7,773 nucleotides of DNA from a bacterium UBA3756 (lineage in GTDB: Bacteria > Bacteroidota > Bacteroidia > Bacteroidales > Bacteroidaceae). Made by a program: the position numbers and the translations under genes. The stretch is from contig DFGG01000111.1 of assembly GCA_002371695.1 (NCBI GenBank), positions 1 through 7,773 of the forward strand, read 5' to 3'. The notes under the pieces were generated by a model. It did not search any database and had not been told where the DNA came from. It saw only the letters and a program-made list of their open reading frames with translations. How positions within the stretch are numbered: position 1 is the first letter of the stretch; each line of letters opens with the position of its first letter. Positions 1 to 5,451 of this stretch are shown in pieces.

Positions 1-134
1 TCGTCGATCTCGGGAGTAAGCATCACCGCCTGAATAGCATCACCTTTCAGACCGATCTCCGAAGTGAGTATATCGGCCGTTTGAGCGGCCAGTTTCTTCT
101 TCTCTTCGTATGTAAATGCGAATTCTTTTGCCAT
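1..134 (-). CDS. N-terminal fragment of an unrecognised protein (runs off left edge)
   Basis: An open frame on the minus strand starts with ATG at 134-132 and stays open for 44 codons to the window edge. It begins MAKEFAFTYEEKKKLAAQ and continues with a Lys/Glu/Ala-rich, probably helical segment, then a hydrophobic stretch (QAVMLTPEID) just before the edge. There is no signal peptide or membrane segment, so a cytoplasmic protein is likely. A good Bacteroidota -7 box (TATCTTTG read on the minus strand, 161-154) lies 20 bases upstream of the start, which supports a real gene and this start. I do not recognise the family, and 44 residues are too few to assign a function. It is divergent from the DUF4301 gene. 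Confidence 0.7.
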   Translation of the reverse strand, partial: MAKEFAFTYEEKKKLAAQTADILTSEIGLKGDAIQAVMLTPEID

Positions 135-153
135 AAATCCACAAATTTAAGGG

Positions 154-185
154 CAAAGATACAAATTTCTTTGGATTTATGCGAA
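154..185 (-). promoter_or_regulatory. Promoter for the leftward partial gene
   Basis: On the minus strand, TATCTTTG (plus-strand CAAAGATA, 154-161) matches the Bacteroidota primary-sigma -7 consensus TAnnTTTG exactly. A TTCG (plus-strand CGAA, 182-185), one base off the -33 TTTG element, lies 20 bases further upstream. The transcript would start about 10 bases or more before the ATG at 134. The call rests on motif match and position only. Confidence 0.55.
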
Positions 186-203
186 TTTTTCAGAAAAAGT
201 TAG

Positions 204-211
204 TACTTTTG
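204..211 (+). promoter_or_regulatory. -7 box of the DUF4301 gene promoter
   Basis: TACTTTTG matches TAnnTTTG exactly and lies 29 bases before the ATG at 241. No good TTTG element is found 19-23 bases upstream (the expected site reads about ATGCG). The expected -33 zone, about 179-184, coincides with that of the divergent promoter, so the two promoters may compete for RNA polymerase. That consequence is inferred. Confidence 0.5.
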
Positions 212-240
212 CCATATATTTTTAACTAAATACCTATTTT

Positions 241-1740
241 ATGTTATCAGAAAAAGACTTAAAGCAGATTGCACAGAAGGGTATCACCTCTGAGCAGATT
301 GAGAATCAGTTGAACGAGTTCAAGACTGGTTTCCCCTTCCTGAAGCTGGAAGCAGCGGCTGGTATCGGCAATGGCATCATTGCACCGGCAGAAGCCGAGC
401 GCAAGCAGTTCGTCGATGCCTGGAACGCCTACAAGGCTGAAGGCAAGAAGGTGGTCAAGTTCGTACCCGCATCGGGCGCTGCCAGCCGTATGTTCAAGAA
501 CATGTTTGCATTTGTCGATGCCGACTATGACGTGCCCACCACCGATTTCGAGAAGAAATACTTCGATTCCATCGAGAAGTTCGCTTTCTATGACGCACTC
601 GACGCCGTTTGCCAGAAGAACGAGGGCAAGGGCATCAAACAGCTCATCGCTGAAGGGTGCTACAAGGCCGTCGCTGCCAATATGCTCAAGGCTGAGGGCC
701 TGAACTACGGACAGCTGCCCAAGGGCCTCCTGCTCTTCCACAAATACCCCGAAGGAGCCCGTACCCCCATGGAGGAGCATCTTGTGGAGGGTGCGCTTTA
801 CGCTGCATCCAACGGCGAGGCACATGTCCACTTCACCGTCAGTCACGAACACATGGAACTCTTCAAGGCAAAAGTGGCCGAAAAGGCTGACACTTTTGCC
901 CAGAAGTATGGCATTAAGTACGATATCAGCTTCTCTGAGCAGAAACCTTCTACTGACACCCTTGCTGCCAACCCCGACAATACTCCGTTCCGCAACGACG
1001 ACGGCTCACTGCTCTTCCGCCCCGGCGGTCATGGTGCTCTCATCGAGAATCTCAACGAGATCGATGCCGATGTCATCTTCATCAAGAATATCGACAATGT
1101 GGTGCCCGATCGCCTGAAGCCCGAGACCGTAGAGTGGAAACAGGTCATCGCCGGCGTACTCGTTACGCTGCAGAAGCAGGCTTTCGAATACCTGCGTGCA
1201 CTCGATGCCGGTGCTGATGAAGCCAAGCTGCAGGAGATTGCTGAGTTCGTGAGCAAGTGCCTCTGCATCGATGCCAAAGATAACAAGGTGGATGCCGACT
1301 ATCTCCGTCGTAAGCTCGACCGTCCGATGCGTGTATGTGGCGTGGTGAAGAATGTCGGTGAGCCTGGTGGAGGCCCGTTCCTCACCTACAACCAGGATGG
1401 TACCGTCAGCCTGCAGATCCTCGAGAGTTCTCAGATCGACACCAACAATGAGGCTTATATGAAGATGTTCACACAGGGCACACACTTCAACCCCGTCGAC
1501 CTCGTTTGCGCTGTCAAGAACTATAAGGGTGAGGCCTACAACCTGCCCGAGTTCGTCGACAAGACCACGGGTTTCATCTCTTCTAAATCGAAAGCTGGTA
1601 AGGAGCTGAAAGCCTTAGAGTTACCTGGCTTGTGGAATGGCGCTATGAGCAACTGGAGTACAGTCTTCGTCGAGGTTCCCCTCGGCACCTTCAATCCTGT
1701 GAAGACTGTCAACGACCTCCTTCGCGAACAGCATCAGTAA
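241..1740 (+). CDS. DUF4301 family protein, probable sugar-nucleotidyltransferase-like fold
   Basis: A complete 499-residue cytoplasmic protein with no signal peptide or membrane segment; its length and N-terminus fit the Bacteroidota DUF4301 family, which I recognise by overall pattern. The family's function is not established to my knowledge. Visible motifs: PASGAASRM (76-84), a plausible nucleotide-binding loop like the G-x-G-T-R-M loop of sugar nucleotidyltransferases; PKGLLLFHKY (160-169) followed by RTPMEEHL (174-181), placed like the substrate lysine and following segment; SHEHMELF (201-208); FSEQKP (231-236); and FRPGGHGALIENL (259-271) followed by FIKNIDNVVPD (280-290). The last pair resembles the PGGHG...NxDN signature of UDP-sugar pyrophosphorylases. 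A Gly/Pro-rich EPGGGPF (374-380) and HFNPVDLVCAVKNY (415-428) follow. The order agrees with a GT-A-type nucleotidyltransferase, but the activity is inferred. The ATG at 241 fits the -7 box at 204-211. A terminator follows the stop, so the gene is probably monocistronic. Confidence 0.88.
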   Translation: MLSEKDLKQIAQKGITSEQIENQLNEFKTGFPFLKLEAAAGIGNGIIAPAEAERKQFVDAWNAYKAEGKKVVKFVPASGAASRMFKNMFAFVDADYDVPTTDFEKKYFDSIEKFAFYDALDAVCQKNEGKGIKQLIAEGCYKAVAANMLKAEGLNYGQLPKGLLLFHKYPEGARTPMEEHLVEGALYAASNGEAHVHFTVSHEHMELFKAKVAEKADTFAQKYGIKYDISFSEQKPSTDTLAANPDNTPFRNDDGSLLFRPGGHGALIENLNEIDADVIFIKNIDNVVPDRLKPETVEWKQVIAGVLVTLQKQAFEYLRALDAGADEAKLQEIAEFVSKCLCIDAKDNKVDADYLRRKLDRPMRVCGVVKNVGEPGGGPFLTYNQDGTVSLQILESSQIDTNNEAYMKMFTQGTHFNPVDLVCAVKNYKGEAYNLPEFVDKTTGFISSKSKAGKELKALELPGLWNGAMSNWSTVFVEVPLGTFNPVKTVNDLLREQHQ

Positions 1741-1768
1741 GGAGTAGTCTTTTCTGCAGTCAAACACT

Positions 1769-1807
1769 AAAGAAGCCTCGTGCCACTCGTTCACGAGGCT
1801 TCTTTTC
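1769..1807 (+). terminator. Rho-independent terminator of the DUF4301 gene
   Basis: A perfect 14-base-pair stem (1769-1782 pairing with 1792-1805, core AGAAGCCTCGTG/CACGAGGCTTCT) encloses a 9-base loop, and the right arm runs into TTCTTTTC. It lies about 30 bases after the DUF4301 stop codon. Read leftward, the same hairpin is followed by only TT and then TAGTGTTT, so it could also end transcripts from the convergent DUF3127 gene, less convincingly. Confidence 0.85.
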
Positions 1808-1932
1808 ATATAGTATGTCGAACTTTAACTTCGGACCTGGCCCCAGTTTAAAGTTCAAGACCACTTGATGTCGGACACAAACCGCTTCCGATTCCCCTTC
1901 GGACGAACCGTGAAGTGGATTATGTTTGGTAG
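1808..1932. repeat. Non-coding gap with inverted repeats and repeated TCGGAC words
   Basis: This lies between the terminator hairpin and the stop codon of the leftward DUF3127 gene. One inverted repeat pairs GAACTTTAA (1820-1828) with TTAAAGTTC (1848-1856), and can extend with GTC (1817-1819) to GAC (1859-1861) across a two-base bulge. A second, longer-range pair is CCACTT (1861-1866) with AAGTGG (1913-1918). CTTCGGAC occurs at 1829-1836 and 1897-1904, and TCGGAC alone at 1871-1876. It could be a dispersed palindromic element, a decayed gene, or a structured 3' untranslated region of the DUF3127 transcript. One window cannot distinguish these. Confidence 0.4.
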
Positions 1933-2349
1933 TTAGAATGGCAGATCGTCTGTACTGCCTTCTGCTGCCGGCTCTTGGGCAGGAGGGAAAGGTGCTGTTG
2001 CTGCAGCAGGCTGCTGGGGAGGGAATAGTGCAGCCCCTGCGTTGGCTACAGGAGCACCAGCCACGGGCTGCTGAACCTGACCGCGAATCACATTATAGGC
2101 ACGTACTTCATTAAACCAACGGCCATTATACTCATGGGCGTCTATATCGAACTGAACAGTCAGATCCTCACCATTCTGAATGTTGAACTGCTTGATACGG
2201 TCTTCACCAAAGAGACGGAAGACACACTTGCGGGGAAACGTGCCCGGCACCTCGATGACATATTCTTGTGACATCCATGTGTTACCAGTACGCTGTGACA
2301 CACCACTGTTTGCCGGAAGTACGGCAATAATTCTACCTGTTAATTCCAT
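1933..2349 (-). CDS. DUF3127 protein, SSB-like with acidic DDLPF tail
   Basis: A 138-residue protein. Residues 1-90 fit the Bacteroidota DUF3127 family: MELTGRIIAVLPANSGVSQ at the start, then QEYVIEVPG (28-36), CVFRLFGEDRIKQF (42-55) and FDIDAHEYNGRWFNEVRAY (67-85). This beta-rich layout with a conserved aromatic segment looks like a single OB fold. Residues 91-131 are a low-complexity Pro/Ala/Gln linker, and the protein ends in STDDLPF. An OB-type domain, disordered linker and acidic DDLPF tip is the architecture of bacterial single-stranded-DNA-binding proteins, whose tip recruits RecQ, PriA, ExoI and other partners. A role in binding nucleic acid or repair proteins is therefore inferred, not shown. 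The gene is divergent from dnaN, which supports a DNA-metabolism role. It lacks the canonical SSB N-terminal sequence, so I do not call it ssb. Confidence 0.88.
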   Translation of the reverse strand: MELTGRIIAVLPANSGVSQRTGNTWMSQEYVIEVPGTFPRKCVFRLFGEDRIKQFNIQNGEDLTVQFDIDAHEYNGRWFNEVRAYNVIRGQVQQPVAGAPVANAGAALFPPQQPAAATAPFPPAQEPAAEGSTDDLPF

Positions 2350-2392
2350 TGCTTAAATGTTTTTATTTGTTGTTTTTTCTCGTTTCAAGGTG

Positions 2393-2424
2393 CGAAATTA
2401 CTAAAAATAGTTTGAAACACGAAA
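2393..2424 (-). promoter_or_regulatory. Probable promoter of the DUF3127 gene
   Basis: On the minus strand, TAATTTCG (plus-strand CGAAATTA, 2393-2400) differs from the TAnnTTTG consensus at one base. TTTCG (plus-strand CGAAA, 2420-2424) lies 19 bases upstream as a near -33 element. The start codon is about 43 bases downstream, across an A/T-rich leader. This is weaker than the dnaN promoter facing the other way. Confidence 0.4.
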
Positions 2425-2439
2425 ATTTATCGGCATTTT

Positions 2440-2471
2440 TTTGTTCATAACAACGTTTTTTTGTAATTTTG
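2440..2471 (+). promoter_or_regulatory. dnaN operon promoter
   Basis: TTTG (2440-2443), a 20-base spacer, then TAATTTTG (2464-2471) is an exact match to the Bacteroidota -33/-7 architecture. The predicted transcript start is around 2477-2480, giving a leader of about 40 bases before the ATG at 2517. The leader is A-rich with no Shine-Dalgarno-like GGAGG, as is common in this phylum. This is the best promoter in the window and probably drives the downstream five-gene run. Confidence 0.75.
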
Positions 2472-2516
2472 CCACAATAAATAATAATGTAAGAAGAAAC
2501 AAAAAACTATAAGATT

Positions 2517-3641
2517 ATGCGATTCACAGTATCTAGCACAGCGCTGAGCAATAAACTCACCGCCCTCTCAAGAGTAATTAACAGCAAGAATGCCCTGCCC
2601 ATCTTAGGCGATTTCCTGTTTGAGATCAGCGGGCAGACATTGACACTTACTGCCTCCGACAGCGAGAACACCATGCGCACGGCCATCCAGTTGACTGACA
2701 GTGATGGCGACGGCCGTTTTGCCATCGGCAACCACGACCTCCTCGAAGCTGTCAAGGGATTCTCCGAGCAGCCTATCACCTTCGATGCAAGCATCGAACA
2801 GGCCATCGTGAAGATATCCTATCAGAACGGTCTGTTCTCCCTGCCCATAGAGAATGCCGACGAGTATCCTTTGGCTCAGAGCGTCAACGACAGTGCTTAC
2901 ACCATAACCATTCCCAACACCGTGCTTGCAGAGAATGTCAACCGCAGCATCTTCGCTACGGCTCAGGATGAGCTCCGCCCAGTGATGAACGGTATCTATT
3001 TCGACCTGACACCCGAATGCTTGGCAATCGTGGCCAGCGACGGTCATAAACTGGTACGCAATAAACTGTTCAGTATCCATAGCGACCAGCCCGCTTCATT
3101 TATCCTTCCGAAAAAGCCGGCTAACCTGCTCCGCAATATCCTGGGCAAGGACGGTGGCGACGTGACCATCCGTTTCGATGAGCGTAACGCCGAGATTAAC
3201 TACGGCGACGGTACTGTGCTCTGCCGACTGATCGAGGGGCGCTACCCCAACTACAACTCTGTGATTCCCCAGGGCAATCCCAACGAACTGCGTGCTGACC
3301 GTCTGAGTCTGCTGGCAGCCCTCCGCCGTGTGCAGCCATTCGCCAATGGCAGCAGCAACCTGATACGCTTCCACGTTGAGAACAATACCCTCCAGTTGGA
3401 TGCCGAGGATTACGACTTCTCAAAGACTGCCACCGAGCGTATGTCATGCGAATACAACGGCAAGCCTATGAGCATCGGTTTCAAGGGCTCCTCATTCATC
3501 GAGATCCTGAGCAATTTCGACAGTCAGGAAGTGATTATACAGTTGGCCGATCCCAGTCGCGCTGGTCTCGTACTGCCATCGGAACAGCCTGAGAACCAGG
3601 ATGTGCTGATGCTGATGATGCCTATGCTCATCAACGACTAG
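2517..3641 (+). CDS. dnaN: DNA polymerase III subunit beta (sliding clamp)
   Basis: A 374-residue protein, the usual length for DnaN. The clamp is a homodimeric ring of three-domain subunits that encircles DNA and tethers the replicative polymerase and other clamp-binding proteins. The three domains fall at roughly 1-121, 129-245 and 247-374. Conserved stretches are the N-terminal MRFTVSSTALSNKLTAL, NALPILGDFLFE (25-36), DELRPVMNGIYFD (151-163), the SDGHKLVR motif (174-181), EGRYPNYNSVIP (240-251) and the C-terminal LMLMMPMLIND, corresponding to the E. coli PMRL end that lines the partner-binding pocket. The ATG at 2517 begins the conserved N-terminus and sits well after the predicted promoter. 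dnaN here is not next to dnaA or recF, which is normal for Bacteroidota. The exonuclease gene follows after 30 bases. Confidence 0.97.
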   Translation: MRFTVSSTALSNKLTALSRVINSKNALPILGDFLFEISGQTLTLTASDSENTMRTAIQLTDSDGDGRFAIGNHDLLEAVKGFSEQPITFDASIEQAIVKISYQNGLFSLPIENADEYPLAQSVNDSAYTITIPNTVLAENVNRSIFATAQDELRPVMNGIYFDLTPECLAIVASDGHKLVRNKLFSIHSDQPASFILPKKPANLLRNILGKDGGDVTIRFDERNAEINYGDGTVLCRLIEGRYPNYNSVIPQGNPNELRADRLSLLAALRRVQPFANGSSNLIRFHVENNTLQLDAEDYDFSKTATERMSCEYNGKPMSIGFKGSSFIEILSNFDSQEVIIQLADPSRAGLVLPSEQPENQDVLMLMMPMLIND

Positions 3642-3671
3642 TCTCTCACCTGACACTTATTATTGTTCCTG

Positions 3672-4529
3672 ATGAAACTGAATCTGACAAAACCACTGGT
3701 CATCTTCGACCTCGAGACAACCGGACTAGACATCGTAAAGGATCGCATCATCCAGTTGTCGTATATCAAGGTGTATCCCGACGGAAAGGAAGAACGAGGC
3801 AACGAACTCATCAATCCTGAGCGTCCCATCCTGCAAGAGATCACGGCCCTTACCGGCATCTCCGACGAGGATGTGAAGGACAAGCCTACCTTCAAGCAGA
3901 TTGCACCCCAACTCTGCGAGAAGTTCAATGGCTGCGACTTCGCCGGCTTCAACTCCAACCACTTCGATATTCCCCTGCTGGCAGAGGAGTTCCTCCGTGC
4001 AGGCATCGACTTCGATTTCTCCAAGTGCCGCATGATCGACGCTCAGACCATCTTCCACAAGATGGAGCGCCGGAATCTGGCAGCCGCCTATAAGTTCTAC
4101 TGCGGACGTAAGATGGAAGAGGATTTCGAAGCCCATCGGGCCGACCAGGACACAGAAGCCACTTATCGCGTGCTGATGGGTGAACTCGACAAGTATGCTC
4201 CTGGTGCCAATGAGGACCCGGAGAAAGTTCTTGAGAACGATATGGAGATGCTCGCCGACTTCTCGAAGATGAACAAGAACGTAGACTTTGCCGGACGCAT
4301 CGTATGGGGAGAGGTGAAAGGTCCCGACGGTAAGCCACTGCTCGACCAGGAGGGTAACCCCCGTCTGATCGAGGTGTTCAACTTCGGCAAGCACAAGGGA
4401 CTCCCCGTAGTCGATGTGCTCCGCTCTGACCCTGGCTACTACAGTTGGATACTGGGAGGCGACTTCACCTATAACACCAAACAGGTGCTGACCCGTATCC
4501 GTCTGCGCGAGGCAAAGATGAACGGATGA
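3672..4529 (+). CDS. DnaQ-like DEDDh 3'-5' exonuclease with ExoX-like C-terminal domain
   Basis: A 285-residue protein from the ATG at 3672. An upstream in-frame TTG (3663) would add three residues, but MKLNLTKPLVIFDLETTG matches the family N-terminus. The RNase-T/DnaQ domain covers about 8-172 with all DEDDh residues: D13 and E15 in FDLETTG, D99 in NSNHFDIP, and H155 and D160 in AHRADQD. These bind two metal ions for 3'-5' hydrolysis of DNA or RNA ends. Residues about 234-283 (FNFGKHKGLPVVDVL, DPGYYSWIL, LTRIRLRE) match the small C-terminal domain of ExoX-type nucleases, which probably helps bind substrate. A linker at about 212-233 appears longer than in Bacteroides homologues as I recall them. 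Position after dnaN suggests replication proofreading or end processing, but no QLxLF-type clamp-binding motif is visible. It could be an accessory nuclease rather than the polymerase epsilon subunit. Confidence 0.93.
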   Translation: MKLNLTKPLVIFDLETTGLDIVKDRIIQLSYIKVYPDGKEERGNELINPERPILQEITALTGISDEDVKDKPTFKQIAPQLCEKFNGCDFAGFNSNHFDIPLLAEEFLRAGIDFDFSKCRMIDAQTIFHKMERRNLAAAYKFYCGRKMEEDFEAHRADQDTEATYRVLMGELDKYAPGANEDPEKVLENDMEMLADFSKMNKNVDFAGRIVWGEVKGPDGKPLLDQEGNPRLIEVFNFGKHKGLPVVDVLRSDPGYYSWILGGDFTYNTKQVLTRIRLREAKMNG

Positions 4530-5425
4530 GATATCTCACTACTATACTGCTATGCCTGCTTGCAGCTCTTGGCCACGCCCAGGAGCTGCAAGTAAAGGTT
4601 AATATCAACCACAGCCAGATACAGGGCACGGATGCCAGCGTCTTCGACAACCTGCAGCAGACGCTGGAACAGTTTATCAACGACCGCCAGTGGACTGCCC
4701 TGCAGTTTCAGGAGAATGAACGTATCCAGTGTACGATGAACATCACCGTCACGAAATATGTACGGGAGGAGAACACCTTCGAATGTACGGCCCTGATCCA
4801 GGCCAACCGTCCAGTTTTCAACTCCAGCTACACCTCCACCTTATACAATAATAGGGATGCGCAGTTCAACTTCCAGTTCGCACAGTTCGACCAGCTGAAC
4901 TTCAACGATGAGACCATCGACAACCAGCTGACGGCCCTCATCGCCTATTATGCCTACCTCATCATCGGTCTCAATCTCGACAGCTTCGCACCCATGGGAG
5001 GCACTGATATCCTGCAACGCTGCATGTATCTGGTCAACAATGCTCAGGATCTGGGATTCCCCGGATGGAAATCCTTCGAGGACTCCCGCAACCGCTTCGC
5101 CATCATCAACGACTATCTCGACGAACAGATGAAACCCTTCCGACAGTTGCAGTATGACTACTATCGCAAGGGACTCGACGAGATGGCGAATAATGCCGAG
5201 CGAGGACGTACGGAGATATCCACCGCCCTGGAAACCAACCTGAAGAAGGCCCATGAGAACAAGCCCCTGAGTCTGCTCCCCCAGATATGGACAGACTACA
5301 AGAAAGACGAGCTGGTCAACATCTACAAGGGTAAGGGTACGCAGAAGGAGAAACAATCCATCAACGAACTGCTGATGTCCATCAATGCCTCGCAGAGTAG
5401 CAGTTGGGAGAAGATCAGTCAGTAG
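4526..5425 (+). CDS. DUF4835 family exported protein (PorD-like)
   Basis: A 299-residue protein whose ATG overlaps the exonuclease stop codon by four bases (ATGA, 4526-4529), indicating translational coupling. It has a signal peptide, MRYLTTILLCLLAALGHA, with likely signal peptidase I cleavage after Ala18 before QELQV. The mature chain is probably periplasmic or outer-membrane associated. Its features fit DUF4835: NHSQIQGTD (28-36) followed by an FDNLQQTLEQFINDRQW-like helix (40-56), alternating beta segments around 66-120 with RPVFNSSYTST, then helices including AYYAYLIIGLNLDSF and GWKSFEDSRNRF. I recall this family being labelled type IX secretion protein PorD in some annotation sets. That label is from memory and the role is not evident from the sequence. 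Its place in a DNA-maintenance operon is typical of the phylum. Confidence 0.85.
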   Translation: MRYLTTILLCLLAALGHAQELQVKVNINHSQIQGTDASVFDNLQQTLEQFINDRQWTALQFQENERIQCTMNITVTKYVREENTFECTALIQANRPVFNSSYTSTLYNNRDAQFNFQFAQFDQLNFNDETIDNQLTALIAYYAYLIIGLNLDSFAPMGGTDILQRCMYLVNNAQDLGFPGWKSFEDSRNRFAIINDYLDEQMKPFRQLQYDYYRKGLDEMANNAERGRTEISTALETNLKKAHENKPLSLLPQIWTDYKKDELVNIYKGKGTQKEKQSINELLMSINASQSSSWEKISQ

Positions 5426-5430
5426 TGATT

Positions 5431-5438
5431 TATATTTG
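5431..5438 (+). promoter_or_regulatory. Possible internal -7 box before recN
   Basis: TATATTTG matches TAnnTTTG exactly and lies in the 26-base gap between the DUF4835 stop and the recN ATG at 5452. The nearest upstream TTG (5404-5406) is 24 bases away, slightly too far for a good -33 element. A transcript from here would have a very short leader of about 10 bases. It may let recN be expressed apart from dnaN, but an 8-base AT-rich match can arise by chance. Confidence 0.25.
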
Positions 5439-5451
5439 AGATTTAACGGAT

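Noticed and set aside
259..852. Long open frame on the minus strand (197 codons) opposite the DUF4301 gene
   Set aside because: It lies wholly inside a well-supported plus-strand gene and has no recognisable domain. The strong C/G third-position bias of the real gene readily leaves the opposite strand open.
1815..1868. Mini-ORF of 17 codons (MSNFNFGPGPSLKFKTT) in the convergent gap
   Set aside because: It is very short, lies right after a strong terminator, has no promoter or ribosome-binding signal, and coincides with an inverted repeat that already explains the sequence symmetry.
3663..3671. TTG start adding three residues (MFL) to the exonuclease
   Set aside because: The ATG at 3672 begins the conserved family N-terminus MKLNL, and no ribosome-binding signal favours the TTG.
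3726..4394. Minus-strand open frame of 222 codons opposite the exonuclease gene
   Set aside because: The plus-strand frame carries all DEDDh motifs, and the antisense translation shows no family signature. The antisense frames at 1006-1485, 2604-3080 and 4841-5356 were rejected for the same reason.
3672..4529. Clamp-binding motif (QLxLF type) in the exonuclease, which would tie it to DnaN
   Set aside because: Scanning the 285 residues gave no convincing match. The nearest stretches (QTIFHKM, EMLADFSK) do not fit the consensus.
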